NCBI GenBank assembly: GCA_030685065.1
Contig: JAUXQH010000117.1
Coordinates: forward strand, 1-32,029
DNA: 32,029 nt
From: Pseudomonadota bacterium
Lineage (GTDB): Bacteria > Myxococcota_A > UBA796 > SXON01
Reading direction: 5' to 3'
The position numbers and the translations under genes are program-made. Below are positions 1-8,325 of this stretch, in pieces. The stretch's first letter is position 1; each line of letters opens with the position of its first letter. The notes below the pieces were generated by a model that was not told where the DNA came from, did not search any database, and saw only the letters and a list, made by a program, of their open reading frames with translations.

Positions 1-2001
1 GGCGGGACCGGCGTGTTGCTGCTCTCCGCGACCCCGGCGAAGAACAGCCCGCTCGAGTTCTACAACCTCATCCAGTACGTCGACCCCGACGCCTGGCGCC
101 GGATGGGCATCCGCGACCCCGAGCAGTTCATCGACCGCTACTTGCGGATTGAGATCAAGGCCGTCGTCACGCCCTCGATGGAGGTCGAGGAGCGTGGCGC
201 CGTCGTGGGGTTCCAGAACCTGCACGAGCTGCGCGACACCATCCTCCGCTACGGCGAGTTCAAGACCGCCGAGGACGTGGGGCTGAAGCTGCCCGACCCG
301 AAGGTCGAGATGGTCGAGGTCGACATGGACGCCGGCCAGGACGCCAAGTACGACCGCTACGTCCGCGAGATCGAGGCAGCGCTGAAGAGCGACGACCCGT
401 CCGACAAGGCGAAGATCCTCGGCCTGCTCGCGCGCATGGCGCTCGTCGCCATCCACGCCGAGCTGGACGAGGGGTACAGCTGGAAGAACGCGGACCAGGT
501 GTCCGACGCGAGCTCGCCCAAGTTCGAGGCCCTCGCCGAGCGCGTGCTCGCCAACCGGACGTGCGGACACATCGTGTTCGTCGAGAACGTCGCGGCGCAC
601 CGTTGGATCACGGAGACGCTGGTGTCGGCCGGCATCGTCCGGGACCGGATCGGCGTGCTCAACGCCGTGGTGGCCCCCAACGCCGCCGACCGCCAGCGCA
701 TCGCCAAGGAGTTCAACGGCGACGCAGAGACCGAGTCCCTGCCGAAGTTCGACGTGGTGATCGCCAACCAGATCGCCTACGAGGGCATCGACCTGCAGAC
801 GCGAACCTGCGCGATCCACCACCTGGATCTCCCTTGGGAGCCGGCCACCCTTCAGCAGCGCAACGGGCGCGGCGTGCGGCAGGGCAACACGCTGTCCGCC
901 ATCGCGATCTACTACTACTTCGCGCGTCGGTCGCAGGACGGGCTCCGCTTCAACCTCATCCAGGGCAAGCGCGCCTGGATGACACAACTTCTGAAGAGTC
1001 AGGACCGTGACACGAATAACCCCGGCGCCCAAATGGACATGGGGCCCGAGGAGATCCTGCTCCTCATCTCGCGCAACCCCGAGCAGACGCGGGCCCGGCT
1101 CGAGGCCGTGCGCGCCCAGCGCGAGGCCGAGGCGAAGAAGAAGATCGCCACCGAGGCGAGCAAGCTCCTCCGCGCCATCAACGCCCGCTTCCGCAACGCC
1201 GAGCGCACCCGCGACGGCATCGAGGCCGCGCGCCTCCGCGGCGAGGCCGAGGAGCGGCTGAAGCACCTCTCGCGCGTCAACGTCGAGGCGTGGCCGTGGG
1301 CGTCCGCCTCGGTGGTCGTCCGCGAGAACCCGTTGCTCGTGCCCGAGGGCGGTGGGCCGCTCTACGAGGGGCTCCACGTCGGCATCCCGAGCGCGTGGAA
1401 CGCGAGCAAGGTCGACTACGTCGAGTTCGGCAAGGTCACCAAGGACGGCCAGATCGCTGCGCGTGCGGCGGGCGAGGCGTCGTGGCGGCTGTTCAAGGGC
1501 GACGACACCCGGTTCGCTACGCTCAAGCCCGAGCACTACGGCGCCACGTTCCCCGCGGACGAGGAGCCCGCGGCGGTGCGCGCGGTCGGCCAGATCGCGA
1601 ACGATCGGCTCCGGTACTCCGGGGACTGGCCGGGCGTTGGTTGGCACCACGCCCCCGATCACTGGGTGGAGCACGTGTGGCCGCAGGTCGCCGATGTCAT
1701 TGTGGGCGCGCTCTCGAAGGTGTCCTACTACAACGCCCAGAGCCAGAAGGTTCCCGTCGTGGCGCCGGCTGGCTTGCGCGTGGTCAACGGCGCCGCGGCG
1801 TCGGGGACGGCGGGCGTCACCGTGCTCCCGCCCACCGAGGCCGGATGGCAGGCGTTCCTGGCGCAGGCCCCGGGCTCCGGGCTCAAGTTCGGCGAGCTCG
1901 CGGAGGCCGGGCGCTGGTGGTGGGGGCGGACGATCCCGCGGAACCTGCTTTCGGCCGAGGAAGGCGAAGAGGCCGACGACATCGGCCAGGGGGCCGCGTG
2001 A
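1..2001 (+). CDS. SNF2/DEAD-like helicase, C-terminal part (5' truncated by window edge)
   Basis: The frame is open to base 1, so the start and the Walker A/B part lie outside the window. What remains starts just before helicase motif III (LLLSATPAKN, residues 6-15 of the visible part). It continues through a long insert into the second RecA-like domain, with IVFVEN, then ANQIAYEGIDLQT (motif V) and QQRNGRGVRQGN (motif VI, near residue 285). SATP followed by a YNLIQYVDP stretch, with a motif VI of this form, is typical of the large SNF2-like helicases, often fused to an N6-methylase, carried by phages, plasmids and integrative elements. A charged helical segment rich in Arg, Glu and Ala (about residues 360-430) follows, then a unique C-terminal region. 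The stop codon overlaps the GTG of the next gene by 4 bp, implying translational coupling. The helicase call is secure. Whether a methylase or nuclease lies upstream cannot be seen. Confidence 0.82.
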   Translation, partial: GGTGVLLLSATPAKNSPLEFYNLIQYVDPDAWRRMGIRDPEQFIDRYLRIEIKAVVTPSMEVEERGAVVGFQNLHELRDTILRYGEFKTAEDVGLKLPDPKVEMVEVDMDAGQDAKYDRYVREIEAALKSDDPSDKAKILGLLARMALVAIHAELDEGYSWKNADQVSDASSPKFEALAERVLANRTCGHIVFVENVAAHRWITETLVSAGIVRDRIGVLNAVVAPNAADRQRIAKEFNGDAETESLPKFDVVIANQIAYEGIDLQTRTCAIHHLDLPWEPATLQQRNGRGVRQGNTLSAIAIYYYFARRSQDGLRFNLIQGKRAWMTQLLKSQDRDTNNPGAQMDMGPEEILLLISRNPEQTRARLEAVRAQREAEAKKKIATEASKLLRAINARFRNAERTRDGIEAARLRGEAEERLKHLSRVNVEAWPWASASVVVRENPLLVPEGGGPLYEGLHVGIPSAWNASKVDYVEFGKVTKDGQIAARAAGEASWRLFKGDDTRFATLKPEHYGATFPADEEPAAVRAVGQIANDRLRYSGDWPGVGWHHAPDHWVEHVWPQVADVIVGALSKVSYYNAQSQKVPVVAPAGLRVVNGAAASGTAGVTVLPPTEAGWQAFLAQAPGSGLKFGELAEAGRWWWGRTIPRNLLSAEEGEEADDIGQGAA

Positions 2002-2963
2002 GCCGCGCCAACAACACCCCGCTCCTGCTCGGCGCGGGTGCCATCGGACTGCTCGTGCTGGCCGCGGCGTCGTCGCCGTCGGGCCGGCGCACCGCCAAAC
2101 AACTGGAGGAACGTGTGGAGAGCTTCATCACCGATTGGATCCCGACGCTGCTCCGCAAGACGAGCGAGCACGAGGGCCAGTTCTGGTCCGTGCAGCGCAA
2201 CCTCGACGGCAACGGCGTCAGCTACGGCATCCTCCAGTGGACGCAGAAGTCCGGCTCGCTCGGCGGCCTACTCCGCGCGATGGCCGCTGCGGACCCGGTC
2301 GCGTTCGCCCGCTTCTTCGGGACGAGCTGGTCGAAGCTGCTCGACGTGACCGGGCGCGCGAGTCTCGAGGCGGTCGACGGCGTCGTGCTCTGGGCGGACC
2401 CGTGGGCGACCCGGTTCGCCGCGGCCGGGCGCTGGCCCGCGTTCCAGCAGGTGCAGGCGCGCGTCGCCGCGGAATCCGAGTACATGGCGGGCGCGGTGGA
2501 GATCGCCCGGATGCTCGGCATCTCGACCGAGCGGGCGATGGTCCTGTACTACAACCGCACCGTCCACCAGGGCGCGTCCGGCGCGCTCGGCCCCGCCCGA
2601 CGGCTCGTGGCCTGGTACGCCGAGGACCCTCGCCGGCGCCCGGCCGCGCCCCTCGACGTGGTCGCGCAGTACGCCTGGACGTGCGCGGCGAAGTTCCGGC
2701 GCACCTCGGCGCCCGAGCGTCGGAACTACAACGCCGACGGGAACATCTGGTGGTCGCCCGTGACGTCGGAGTGGTCCCAGCTCGGCGTCGGGGCCTTCCG
2801 CTCGCGCCGGGTCGCCGTTTCGGGCGTGTGGCATGCCGTCACCGGGCCCCCGGCGAAGCCGTGGAGCCTCTACGACCTCATCACGAAGCGGTCGAGCGAC
2901 ATCCTCACCGATCCCACGCTCCGGGACGCGCCGGTCGCGCTTCCGGGCTCGCTCGCTGCCTGA
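1998..2963 (+). CDS. Membrane-anchored lysozyme-like (peptidoglycan hydrolase) protein
   Basis: The predicted product has 321 residues. I chose the GTG at 1998 because it overlaps the upstream stop (GTGA), has a G-rich Shine-Dalgarno-like stretch 5-9 bases upstream, and directly precedes a hydrophobic helix (about residues 8-26) that looks like a signal anchor. After it comes a lysozyme-superfamily-like segment: SEHEG (Glu57 and Glu59 are candidate catalytic acids), then NLDGNGVSYGILQW (residues 68-81), the pattern in which muramidases and chitosanase-like folds place the active-site cleft. The rest is aromatic-rich without a cell-wall-binding repeat that I can name. The gene sits between a phage-type helicase and a small holin-like gene, so a lysis or cell-wall-penetration role is inferred. 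The hydrolase family is a judgement from the motif; another lysozyme-like clan is possible. Confidence 0.62.
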   Translation: MSRANNTPLLLGAGAIGLLVLAAASSPSGRRTAKQLEERVESFITDWIPTLLRKTSEHEGQFWSVQRNLDGNGVSYGILQWTQKSGSLGGLLRAMAAADPVAFARFFGTSWSKLLDVTGRASLEAVDGVVLWADPWATRFAAAGRWPAFQQVQARVAAESEYMAGAVEIARMLGISTERAMVLYYNRTVHQGASGALGPARRLVAWYAEDPRRRPAAPLDVVAQYAWTCAAKFRRTSAPERRNYNADGNIWWSPVTSEWSQLGVGAFRSRRVAVSGVWHAVTGPPAKPWSLYDLITKRSSDILTDPTLRDAPVALPGSLAA

Positions 2964-3001
2964 TCCAACTCTCACCGCTCACCCAAGCCAAGGCAACCAA
3001 C

Positions 3002-3295
3002 ATGGACCTCTCCAACATCAAGCTCCCCTCGTGGCTCCTCCCCTCCCTCCAGCGGCTGATGGGCCTCGCCGAGGATCTCTTCGGGCCCGGCACCGGCGTC
3101 GCCAAGAAGCGCTGGGTCCGCGCGGCGATGCTCGACGCGCTCCGCAGCGTCGACGTTCCGAAGGTGCCCGACTGGATCGAGAACCCGCTGAAGGAGGCGC
3201 TGGTGGACTTCCTCATCGAGGTCGTCTGGTCGCTGCACTTCCAGGGGCCGGGCGTCGGGCGGATCGTGCGGCCGACGCCCACGCTCCACGCCTGA
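3002..3295 (+). CDS. Small phage-like protein, possible holin-associated
   Basis: This is a 97-residue protein starting at the ATG at 3002, 38 bases after the lysozyme-like gene. The centre, AEDLFGPGTGVAKKRWV (about residues 23-39), resembles the soluble 'AE..FG.GTG..KK..V' segment of LLH/superfamily-6 phage holins. The usual N-terminal transmembrane helix is missing; only a moderately hydrophobic C-terminal helix (ALVDFLIEVVWSLHF) could contact the membrane. Its place after a lysozyme-like gene supports a lysis-cassette reading, but this is inference. It could equally be a small virion or conjugation protein. The coding call rests on its position in a tight same-strand run and on the conserved-looking segment. 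Confidence 0.5.
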   Translation: MDLSNIKLPSWLLPSLQRLMGLAEDLFGPGTGVAKKRWVRAAMLDALRSVDVPKVPDWIENPLKEALVDFLIEVVWSLHFQGPGVGRIVRPTPTLHA

Positions 3296-3311
3296 GCATC
3301 GTTCGACCTGC

Positions 3312-4448
3312 ATGTCCTCCCTCCCGCGAACGGCACTACCCGTCTCGTCCCCCGTGACGGCGCGGGTGCTCGAGCTGTTCGCGGGCGCGGGCGGCGCCGC
3401 CTTGGGTCTCGGGCGCGCGCGCTTCGCGCACGTCGCCTGCGTCGAACGCAACCCCTCGGCGGCCGCCACCCTCCGCTCCGCCGGCCTCCCCGCCATCGAG
3501 GCTGACGTGCGCGCCGTGGATTACGCCCCCTTCCGCGACCGCGTCGAGCTCCTCTGGGCGTCGCCCCCGTGCCAGCCCGGGAGCACCGCCGGTGCCCGCC
3601 TCGGAGCCACCGACGACCGCGACGGCTGGCCCGCGACGCTCGCCGCCGTCGACGCCTGCCGCCCCACCTGGTTCCTCGCCGAGAACGTCCTCGGCTGGAC
3701 CTACCACGCCGAGGTCTGCGGGGGCGCCGCGCATGCCTGCCCGGCCTGCCACCTTGACCGCCTCGCCGGCGAGCTCGCCCGGCGCTTCCCGTTCACCGGT
3801 GCGTGGCGTCTCGACGCGGCCGACTACGGCGTTCCCCAGCGTCGGCGACGCCTGCTCCTCTGGGCGGGCCCGCTCCCGCTCGATCCCGACGGACCCGCGC
3901 GGTCCCACGCTCACCGCGACGCCGCCGGGCGCCTTGGCCTGCGCCCCTGGGTGACGATGGGGGACGCCATCGGCGACACGCTGAACCGCGCTTCCTGTGA
4001 CCGCCGGGTCTGCTACCCCTGCGACGAGGAGCACGGCCGCGCCTGCTCGCAGCCGGCCCGACTCGACGCGCCCTCGCCGACCGTCATGACCACCGAGGAG
4101 AAGGGAACACGGGCCCACTCCCCGGAGTGGTCCTTCAACGGGGGCCCCGACCGCGCGAGCGACGCCGCCTTCCTCGTGGCGGGCATCCGACGCATCGATG
4201 TGGGCGAGGGCCTTCGGCTCCAGGGATTCCCCGACGACTGGCCGCTTCAGGGCACCGTCCACGACCGCTACGTCCAGGTCGGCAACGCCGTCCCGCCCGC
4301 GATGGCCGAGGCCGCCGGTCGCGTGGTCGCGGGTGCGCACCGTGCGTGGACCGCCCTGCGTGCCGCCAACGTCGACGCCAGCGCGCTCGCCGGAGCCCTC
4401 CGTCGCAACCGTCTCACCGTCCCCGCCCATCTCGGAGCCGCTCCATGA
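3312..4448 (+). CDS. C5-cytosine-specific DNA methyltransferase (Dcm-like)
   Basis: The product has 378 residues and transfers a methyl group from S-adenosylmethionine to C5 of cytosine in DNA. The conserved motifs appear in order: motif I LELFAGAGGAALGLG (from residue 20) for SAM binding; motif IV SPPCQ with catalytic Cys87; motif VI ENV (124-126); motif VIII QRRRR (176-180); and motif X QVGNAVPP (322-329). The target-recognition region is about residues 180-300 and has a Cys-rich stretch (CYPCDEEHGRAC). A second Cys cluster (CGGAAHACPAC) lies after motif VI, so zinc binding is possible. No restriction endonuclease is next to it, so it looks like an orphan methylase of the kind mobile elements use for self-protection or regulation. 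Its stop overlaps the start of the GHKL gene (ATGA), so the two are probably co-translated. The upstream Shine-Dalgarno sequence is weak. Confidence 0.93.
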   Translation: MSSLPRTALPVSSPVTARVLELFAGAGGAALGLGRARFAHVACVERNPSAAATLRSAGLPAIEADVRAVDYAPFRDRVELLWASPPCQPGSTAGARLGATDDRDGWPATLAAVDACRPTWFLAENVLGWTYHAEVCGGAAHACPACHLDRLAGELARRFPFTGAWRLDAADYGVPQRRRRLLLWAGPLPLDPDGPARSHAHRDAAGRLGLRPWVTMGDAIGDTLNRASCDRRVCYPCDEEHGRACSQPARLDAPSPTVMTTEEKGTRAHSPEWSFNGGPDRASDAAFLVAGIRRIDVGEGLRLQGFPDDWPLQGTVHDRYVQVGNAVPPAMAEAAGRVVAGAHRAWTALRAANVDASALAGALRRNRLTVPAHLGAAP

Positions 4449-7183
4449 CCTGCCCCTGCTCCCAAGCCATGCCCGTGCCCGGCTCCACCCCCAAGGCGAC
4501 CGGACGCCTGCGCCCCGATCGCGCGACCCTCCGCCGCGAGCTCGGCGGCGTCGCCGAGGTGCGGGAAGCGATGGAGGCGAAGGCCTCCGGCCGCCCGTCC
4601 GCCAACGTGGCCGTGCTCTGGTCCTACTTCACCAAGGCGGTCTACAAGTCCGGCGACCTGCCGTGGCTGGCGACCCGAGAGGCGCTCCAGAACTCGATCG
4701 ACGCCTGCCGGGCCGCCGTCCGCGCACGCCAGATCAAGGCCGACGAGGGGCGCTTCGCCGTCTCATGGGACGCCGGGCAGCGTGCTCTCACCTTCGACGA
4801 CAACGGCATCGGCATGGACGCCGCCACGATCATCGACAAGTTCCTGAGCATCGGGGAGAGCGGCAAGCGAGATGCCGTCGATTCGGGCGAGGCCGCGGGC
4901 GGGTTCGGGGTGGCGAAAGCTGTCATCCTCGGCGCCAGCCGCTCGTTCCGCTGGGAAATGCACACGAGAGACAACCTCGCGGTTGGCAACGGCGCTGGCG
5001 AGGAGGTGCAGGTCTACGACGCCCCGGCGCGCCAGGGGACGCGGCTCACCGTGTTCGACATCGATCCGGACTTCGTTCGCTACTGGGACCGCGCACGTGG
5101 CGTGTACGTCGGCCTCGAGGACCGCCTCCGCGAGCTCCTCGCCGCCAACGACCTCCCGACCTTCACGCTGCTCTTCGACGGTGCGGAGGTGAAGCCGATG
5201 TTCAGCCGACGCGGCGGTGCCCGCGTGTCCGTCGAGGGTTCGTGGGGCGATGGCACGACGGCCGCGGTCAAGGCCTACCGCCGGGCGCCCGGCGACCGCG
5301 GCGGCGCCTACTACCTGCGGCTCGGTGGCCTGTTCCAGGTGAAGGCCCCGGCGCAGCGCGCGGGGCTCAAGGCGGACGTGATCGTCGACCTTTCGACCAC
5401 CGTCCGACCGGGTCAGCGCGGCTACCCGTTCAACGCCGCCCGCGACGGTTTGCAGGACCAGGCGTCGTGGACCTTCTCGGATCTCGTCGACGAGGTGGAG
5501 CGCGAAAACGAGTCGGTGGGCCGCTCGGAGGAGGACGAGTTCATCGACGCCGAAGATGACACGGACGGCGGCGGGCAAGAGATCGCGGACCAGATGGCCG
5601 AGGCCTTCGCCGACGAGGATGTGCGCCGAGCCATCGCCGAGGCCGCGGGCGGCATCGCCGACTTCTACGGCGAGCAGGCGAAGTACGCGTCGATGGAGGA
5701 GCCGGTCGCGTCCCTCGCTCCGCGCGGGACCAAGGCCGTGTCCGACGGCGACGCCCCGCAGCGCACCTGGGTGCTCCCCGCCGGCATCACCGTGGCCGCG
5801 GAGTCGCCCGTGGAGCCGGACATCGAGGCCCCGTCGGACGTGGCCGCCGCGAAGGTGCTCCGCGCCGTGCTCACGGGGGCCGACGACGCGGGCAGGGCTG
5901 CGGGCGGCGTGCGCACCGTGATCGTGACGGACCAGGTCGACCAGGCGCTCCGGCGCGCGGAGGCGGGGCAGCAGCTCGACGGCTGGCAGACGCAGGCGGT
6001 CGAGGCCGCCATCGACCGCGCCGCCGAAGCCGCCCTCGCGCCCGGTGGGGGCGGGCTCCTGCAGGCGGTCTCCGTCTCGAAGGCGCACGGCGCGTTGGAC
6101 GCGCTCACGCCGGCGTGGGCGAAGAGCATGGACCGGGCCGAGGGGCGGCGCGTCCGCAACCCCTTCGGCAAGTTCGCCGGGATCCGGATCTCTAAGAAGA
6201 CCTACGACCGGCAGCGCGCCTACCGGTTCAAGAAGGGGTACGCGAAGTGGGTGCCGTTCCTGCTGGCGTGGGACGGGACGTTGCGGCTCGTGGCCTCGGA
6301 GGCCCGCATCCGGCGGACCTTCCGCCCCGGGTTCGTGCTCGACGACAACGTCGTCGGCGAGGCGGTCGAGCGGCCGGGCGGCAAGCGGTTCGTGTTCATC
6401 CATCCTGACCGGATGGCCCAGGTCGTGAAGGCGCACCGGGAGCGGCCCCTCGCCGTCGCGGCGTTCCTTCACGGCGTGGCTGTCCACGAGCTCACCCACA
6501 TCGACGGGAAGATGGGGGACGGGCACGACGAGGAGTTCATCGCGCGGCGGGAGGACCTCGGGGCCGCCACGGCGCACCTGTTGCCCGCGATCAGTGTGCT
6601 GGTGACGAAGCTCCTGAAGATCGGGGAGCGGGAGAGCGAGGACACCCGCCGCGTGGCGAAGCTTGAGAAGCAGCTCGTAGCGGCGCGAGACGCCCTTGCG
6701 ACCGAGAAGCGGCGGGTGGTGGCGCTCGAGCGTGAGGCGGGCCCGAGGACTACGCCGGGAACGCGGGTGCGATGGAGCACGCTGCGGGGGTGGCTCGACG
6801 GGTGGGGCGAGATCGAGCGGCGGCCGGCGAGCTCGCCGAAGCATGCGGCTCAGCGCGCGCACCTCGAGGTGCTGACCGACGGCGTTGTGGAGGCGGCCGG
6901 CGCCCGGGAGCTCGACGAGTTGCACGCGCTCGTAAACTCCGGGGAGGTCGAACCCCCGCGGGGCAGGCGCGCCGGGCACGCGACCACGCGGCTGAAGGAC
7001 GCGATCGAGCGGGCGCGCCAGCGTTCGGGGCGCAGCGACCGCGCCGACCGGATCTTCAGCGTCGCGGCCCGGGTGATGCGGGCGAGCCCGCCGGTGGGCG
7101 TCGATGGCGCGTACGTCGACGCCTTCCTCGCGCGGCGGCGGGGGGAGCTGGTGGAGATCGTTCGCGGCGCGTTCGGGGCGTAG
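4445..7183 (+). CDS. GHKL ATPase fused to an HExxH metallopeptidase-like domain
   Basis: The product has 912 residues, starting at the ATG at 4445 inside the stop of the methylase gene. The N-terminal third has the ATP-binding signature of the GHKL clan (gyrase B, Hsp90, histidine kinase, MutL): N box REALQNSIDA (Asn83), G1 box DDNGIGMD (118-125) and G2 box GEAAGGFGVAKA (Gly152-Gly155). An acidic linker follows at about 355-385. Near residue 680 there is a zinc-peptidase motif, HELTH (681-685), with His694 in GHDEEF as candidate third ligand, a spacing reminiscent of SprT-like peptidases. A short coiled coil (about 730-765) and a basic C-terminal region complete it. I know no named family with this pairing. 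A chaperone- or MutL-like switch controlling proteolysis of a DNA-bound protein is conceivable but is inference. Both motifs look intact. Operon context is phage-like. Confidence 0.82.
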   Translation: MTCPCSQAMPVPGSTPKATGRLRPDRATLRRELGGVAEVREAMEAKASGRPSANVAVLWSYFTKAVYKSGDLPWLATREALQNSIDACRAAVRARQIKADEGRFAVSWDAGQRALTFDDNGIGMDAATIIDKFLSIGESGKRDAVDSGEAAGGFGVAKAVILGASRSFRWEMHTRDNLAVGNGAGEEVQVYDAPARQGTRLTVFDIDPDFVRYWDRARGVYVGLEDRLRELLAANDLPTFTLLFDGAEVKPMFSRRGGARVSVEGSWGDGTTAAVKAYRRAPGDRGGAYYLRLGGLFQVKAPAQRAGLKADVIVDLSTTVRPGQRGYPFNAARDGLQDQASWTFSDLVDEVERENESVGRSEEDEFIDAEDDTDGGGQEIADQMAEAFADEDVRRAIAEAAGGIADFYGEQAKYASMEEPVASLAPRGTKAVSDGDAPQRTWVLPAGITVAAESPVEPDIEAPSDVAAAKVLRAVLTGADDAGRAAGGVRTVIVTDQVDQALRRAEAGQQLDGWQTQAVEAAIDRAAEAALAPGGGGLLQAVSVSKAHGALDALTPAWAKSMDRAEGRRVRNPFGKFAGIRISKKTYDRQRAYRFKKGYAKWVPFLLAWDGTLRLVASEARIRRTFRPGFVLDDNVVGEAVERPGGKRFVFIHPDRMAQVVKAHRERPLAVAAFLHGVAVHELTHIDGKMGDGHDEEFIARREDLGAATAHLLPAISVLVTKLLKIGERESEDTRRVAKLEKQLVAARDALATEKRRVVALEREAGPRTTPGTRVRWSTLRGWLDGWGEIERRPASSPKHAAQRAHLEVLTDGVVEAAGARELDELHALVNSGEVEPPRGRRAGHATTRLKDAIERARQRSGRSDRADRIFSVAARVMRASPPVGVDGAYVDAFLARRRGELVEIVRGAFGA

Positions 7184-7209
7184 CCGCAGCCCGATCAGGC
7201 ACAGGAAGC

Positions 7210-7494
7210 TCAACCGTCCGGTTCCCCGATGAGCCTCAGCATCTCCGCCCTCCGGCGCCTCGCCCTCTCCTCGTTCTCCGTGAAGCCACAGGTACAACGC
7301 CGGGCCAGCGGCTTCTGGCCCCACTCCTCGCACTCTCTCGCGTGCTTGGTCCAGGGGGACAAGTCCTCCCGCTGCATGGCCCAGACCGCCAGGTAGACGA
7401 TTTCCCGCCGCGTGAGCCGGGCCGCCCCCTCCGGGTTGCGAAGCTGCTCGCGGAGCTTGAGGAGAATGGGGTTGAGGTTGGGAGCGGGTGGCAT
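7210..7494 (-). CDS. Small hypothetical protein with a paralogous relic at about 20.2 kb
   Basis: This is a 94-residue ORF on the minus strand, convergent with the GHKL gene. The start is taken at the codon giving MPPAPNLNP; the frame is also open further upstream. It has a helical Arg/Glu-rich character, a central TRREIVYLAVWAMQRE segment, a WTKHA segment, and three Cys residues (one in RECEEW, two in RRCTCGF). I do not recognise the family. A second, truncated copy of the central segment lies on the minus strand at 20238-20312, which supports the reading frame as truly coding: amino-acid similarity is kept while third positions differ. Function unknown; the short charged helix could be nucleic-acid or protein binding. 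Confidence 0.55.
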   Translation of the reverse strand: MPPAPNLNPILLKLREQLRNPEGAARLTRREIVYLAVWAMQREDLSPWTKHARECEEWGQKPLARRCTCGFTENEERARRRRAEMLRLIGEPDG

Positions 7495-7690
7495 GGTGAA
7501 CGGATGGTCAGTATCCGCACCCAGGGGGCCCCCGCAACCCCTGTGCCGCGGGGTACCGCAAGAAGAGGTGATGTCTCTCGCGTCGGGACCCGCGTGCCGA
7601 GCAAGAAATGTGGTCCGCACCCGTCACGCCCACCGCCCCTGCGGCCCATCCAGGGTACGGCGCCCGCACCCGGGCCCGCGGAGACCACCC

Positions 7691-7804
7691 ATGAAAAAGC
7701 TCGTGCTCCTCGCCTCCCTCGCCTTCGCCGTGCCCGCTCTCGCGTGGGCGGCGTCCTGTTGCCCTGGTCCTTGCTGCGCATCCGGCTGTCCGATGTGTCC
7801 GTAG
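7691..7804 (+). CDS. Secreted 37-residue cysteine-rich peptide
   Basis: A short gene with good support. A GGAG Shine-Dalgarno at 7680-7683 sits 7 bases before the ATG, followed by a textbook Sec signal peptide (MKKLVLLASLAFAVPALAWA). The predicted mature part is only about 17 residues and holds six Cys in the pattern SCC-PGPCC-ASGC-PMC. Such a peptide could bind a soft metal ion or be held by disulfides in the periplasm or outside. Its stop is 11 bases before the GTG of a sigma-factor gene, so the two should share a transcript. Known families with this architecture are poorly characterised and I cannot name one. It may be the output or the sensed ligand of the adjacent regulatory pair. Confidence 0.68.
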   Translation: MKKLVLLASLAFAVPALAWAASCCPGPCCASGCPMCP

Positions 7805-7815
7805 GCCGGTAGCGC

Positions 7816-8325
7816 GTGGAGCCCCGTGACGAGGAGGAGCTGCGCGCGGACCTCGCCCGCATCGGAGACGGCGACCGCGTCGTGCTCGAGCGGGCGTTCA
7901 CGCGCCTCCACCCGCTCGTCCGGGGTTTCTGCGGGCGGGTCCTGGGCGACGGCCCCCTGGCCGACGACGCCACGCAGGACGCGCTGGTGAACCTCTTCGC
8001 GCACGTCGGCGCCTACGACCCCCAGCGCGACCCCGTCCCGTGGGTGCTGGCTTTCGCCTCGAACGCCTGCCGCACGGTGCGGAAACGAACGTCACGGCGA
8101 CGGGAGGTGCCCGACCTCCCCGAACTCGCGGCGACGGGCTCGCCCGAAGCCGAGGTGCTCGACGCCGAGCTGCGCGTCGCTGTCCAGGCCACGCTCGCCG
8201 CCCTCTCGTCCATCGACGCCGAGACGCTCGCCCTGGCGATGGGCGATCGCCCGACCGGCGCCACCTTCCGCAAGCGGTTGGAGCGGGCCATCGGCCGGTT
8301 CCGGGCCGCATGGAGTGAACGATGA
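7816..8325 (+). CDS. ECF-type RNA polymerase sigma factor
   Basis: The product has 169 residues with a GTG start 11 bases after the Cys-rich peptide gene. Region 2 is recognisable: LADDATQDALVNLFAHV (from residue 48) is the core-binding helix, followed by WVLAFASNACRTVRKR, the -10 recognition helix. After a Pro/Glu linker (about 95-120), region 4 ends in GATFRKRLERAIGRFRAAW, the -35 recognition helix. There is no region 1 or 3, which marks the ECF class. It directs RNA polymerase to a small regulon, often including its own operon. It overlaps the next gene by 4 bp (ATGA); in ECF operons that position usually holds the anti-sigma factor. The Shine-Dalgarno is weak, so coupling to the peptide gene is plausible. 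Subgroup not assigned. Confidence 0.85.
   Translation: MEPRDEEELRADLARIGDGDRVVLERAFTRLHPLVRGFCGRVLGDGPLADDATQDALVNLFAHVGAYDPQRDPVPWVLAFASNACRTVRKRTSRRREVPDLPELAATGSPEAEVLDAELRVAVQATLAALSSIDAETLALAMGDRPTGATFRKRLERAIGRFRAAWSER

Noticed and set aside
4127..4444. Extension of the GHKL gene upstream to a start at 4127
   Set aside because: It would overlap over 300 bases of the methylase motif IX-X region in another frame, and its translation is Arg/Pro-rich. The ATG at 4445, overlapping the methylase stop, fits better.
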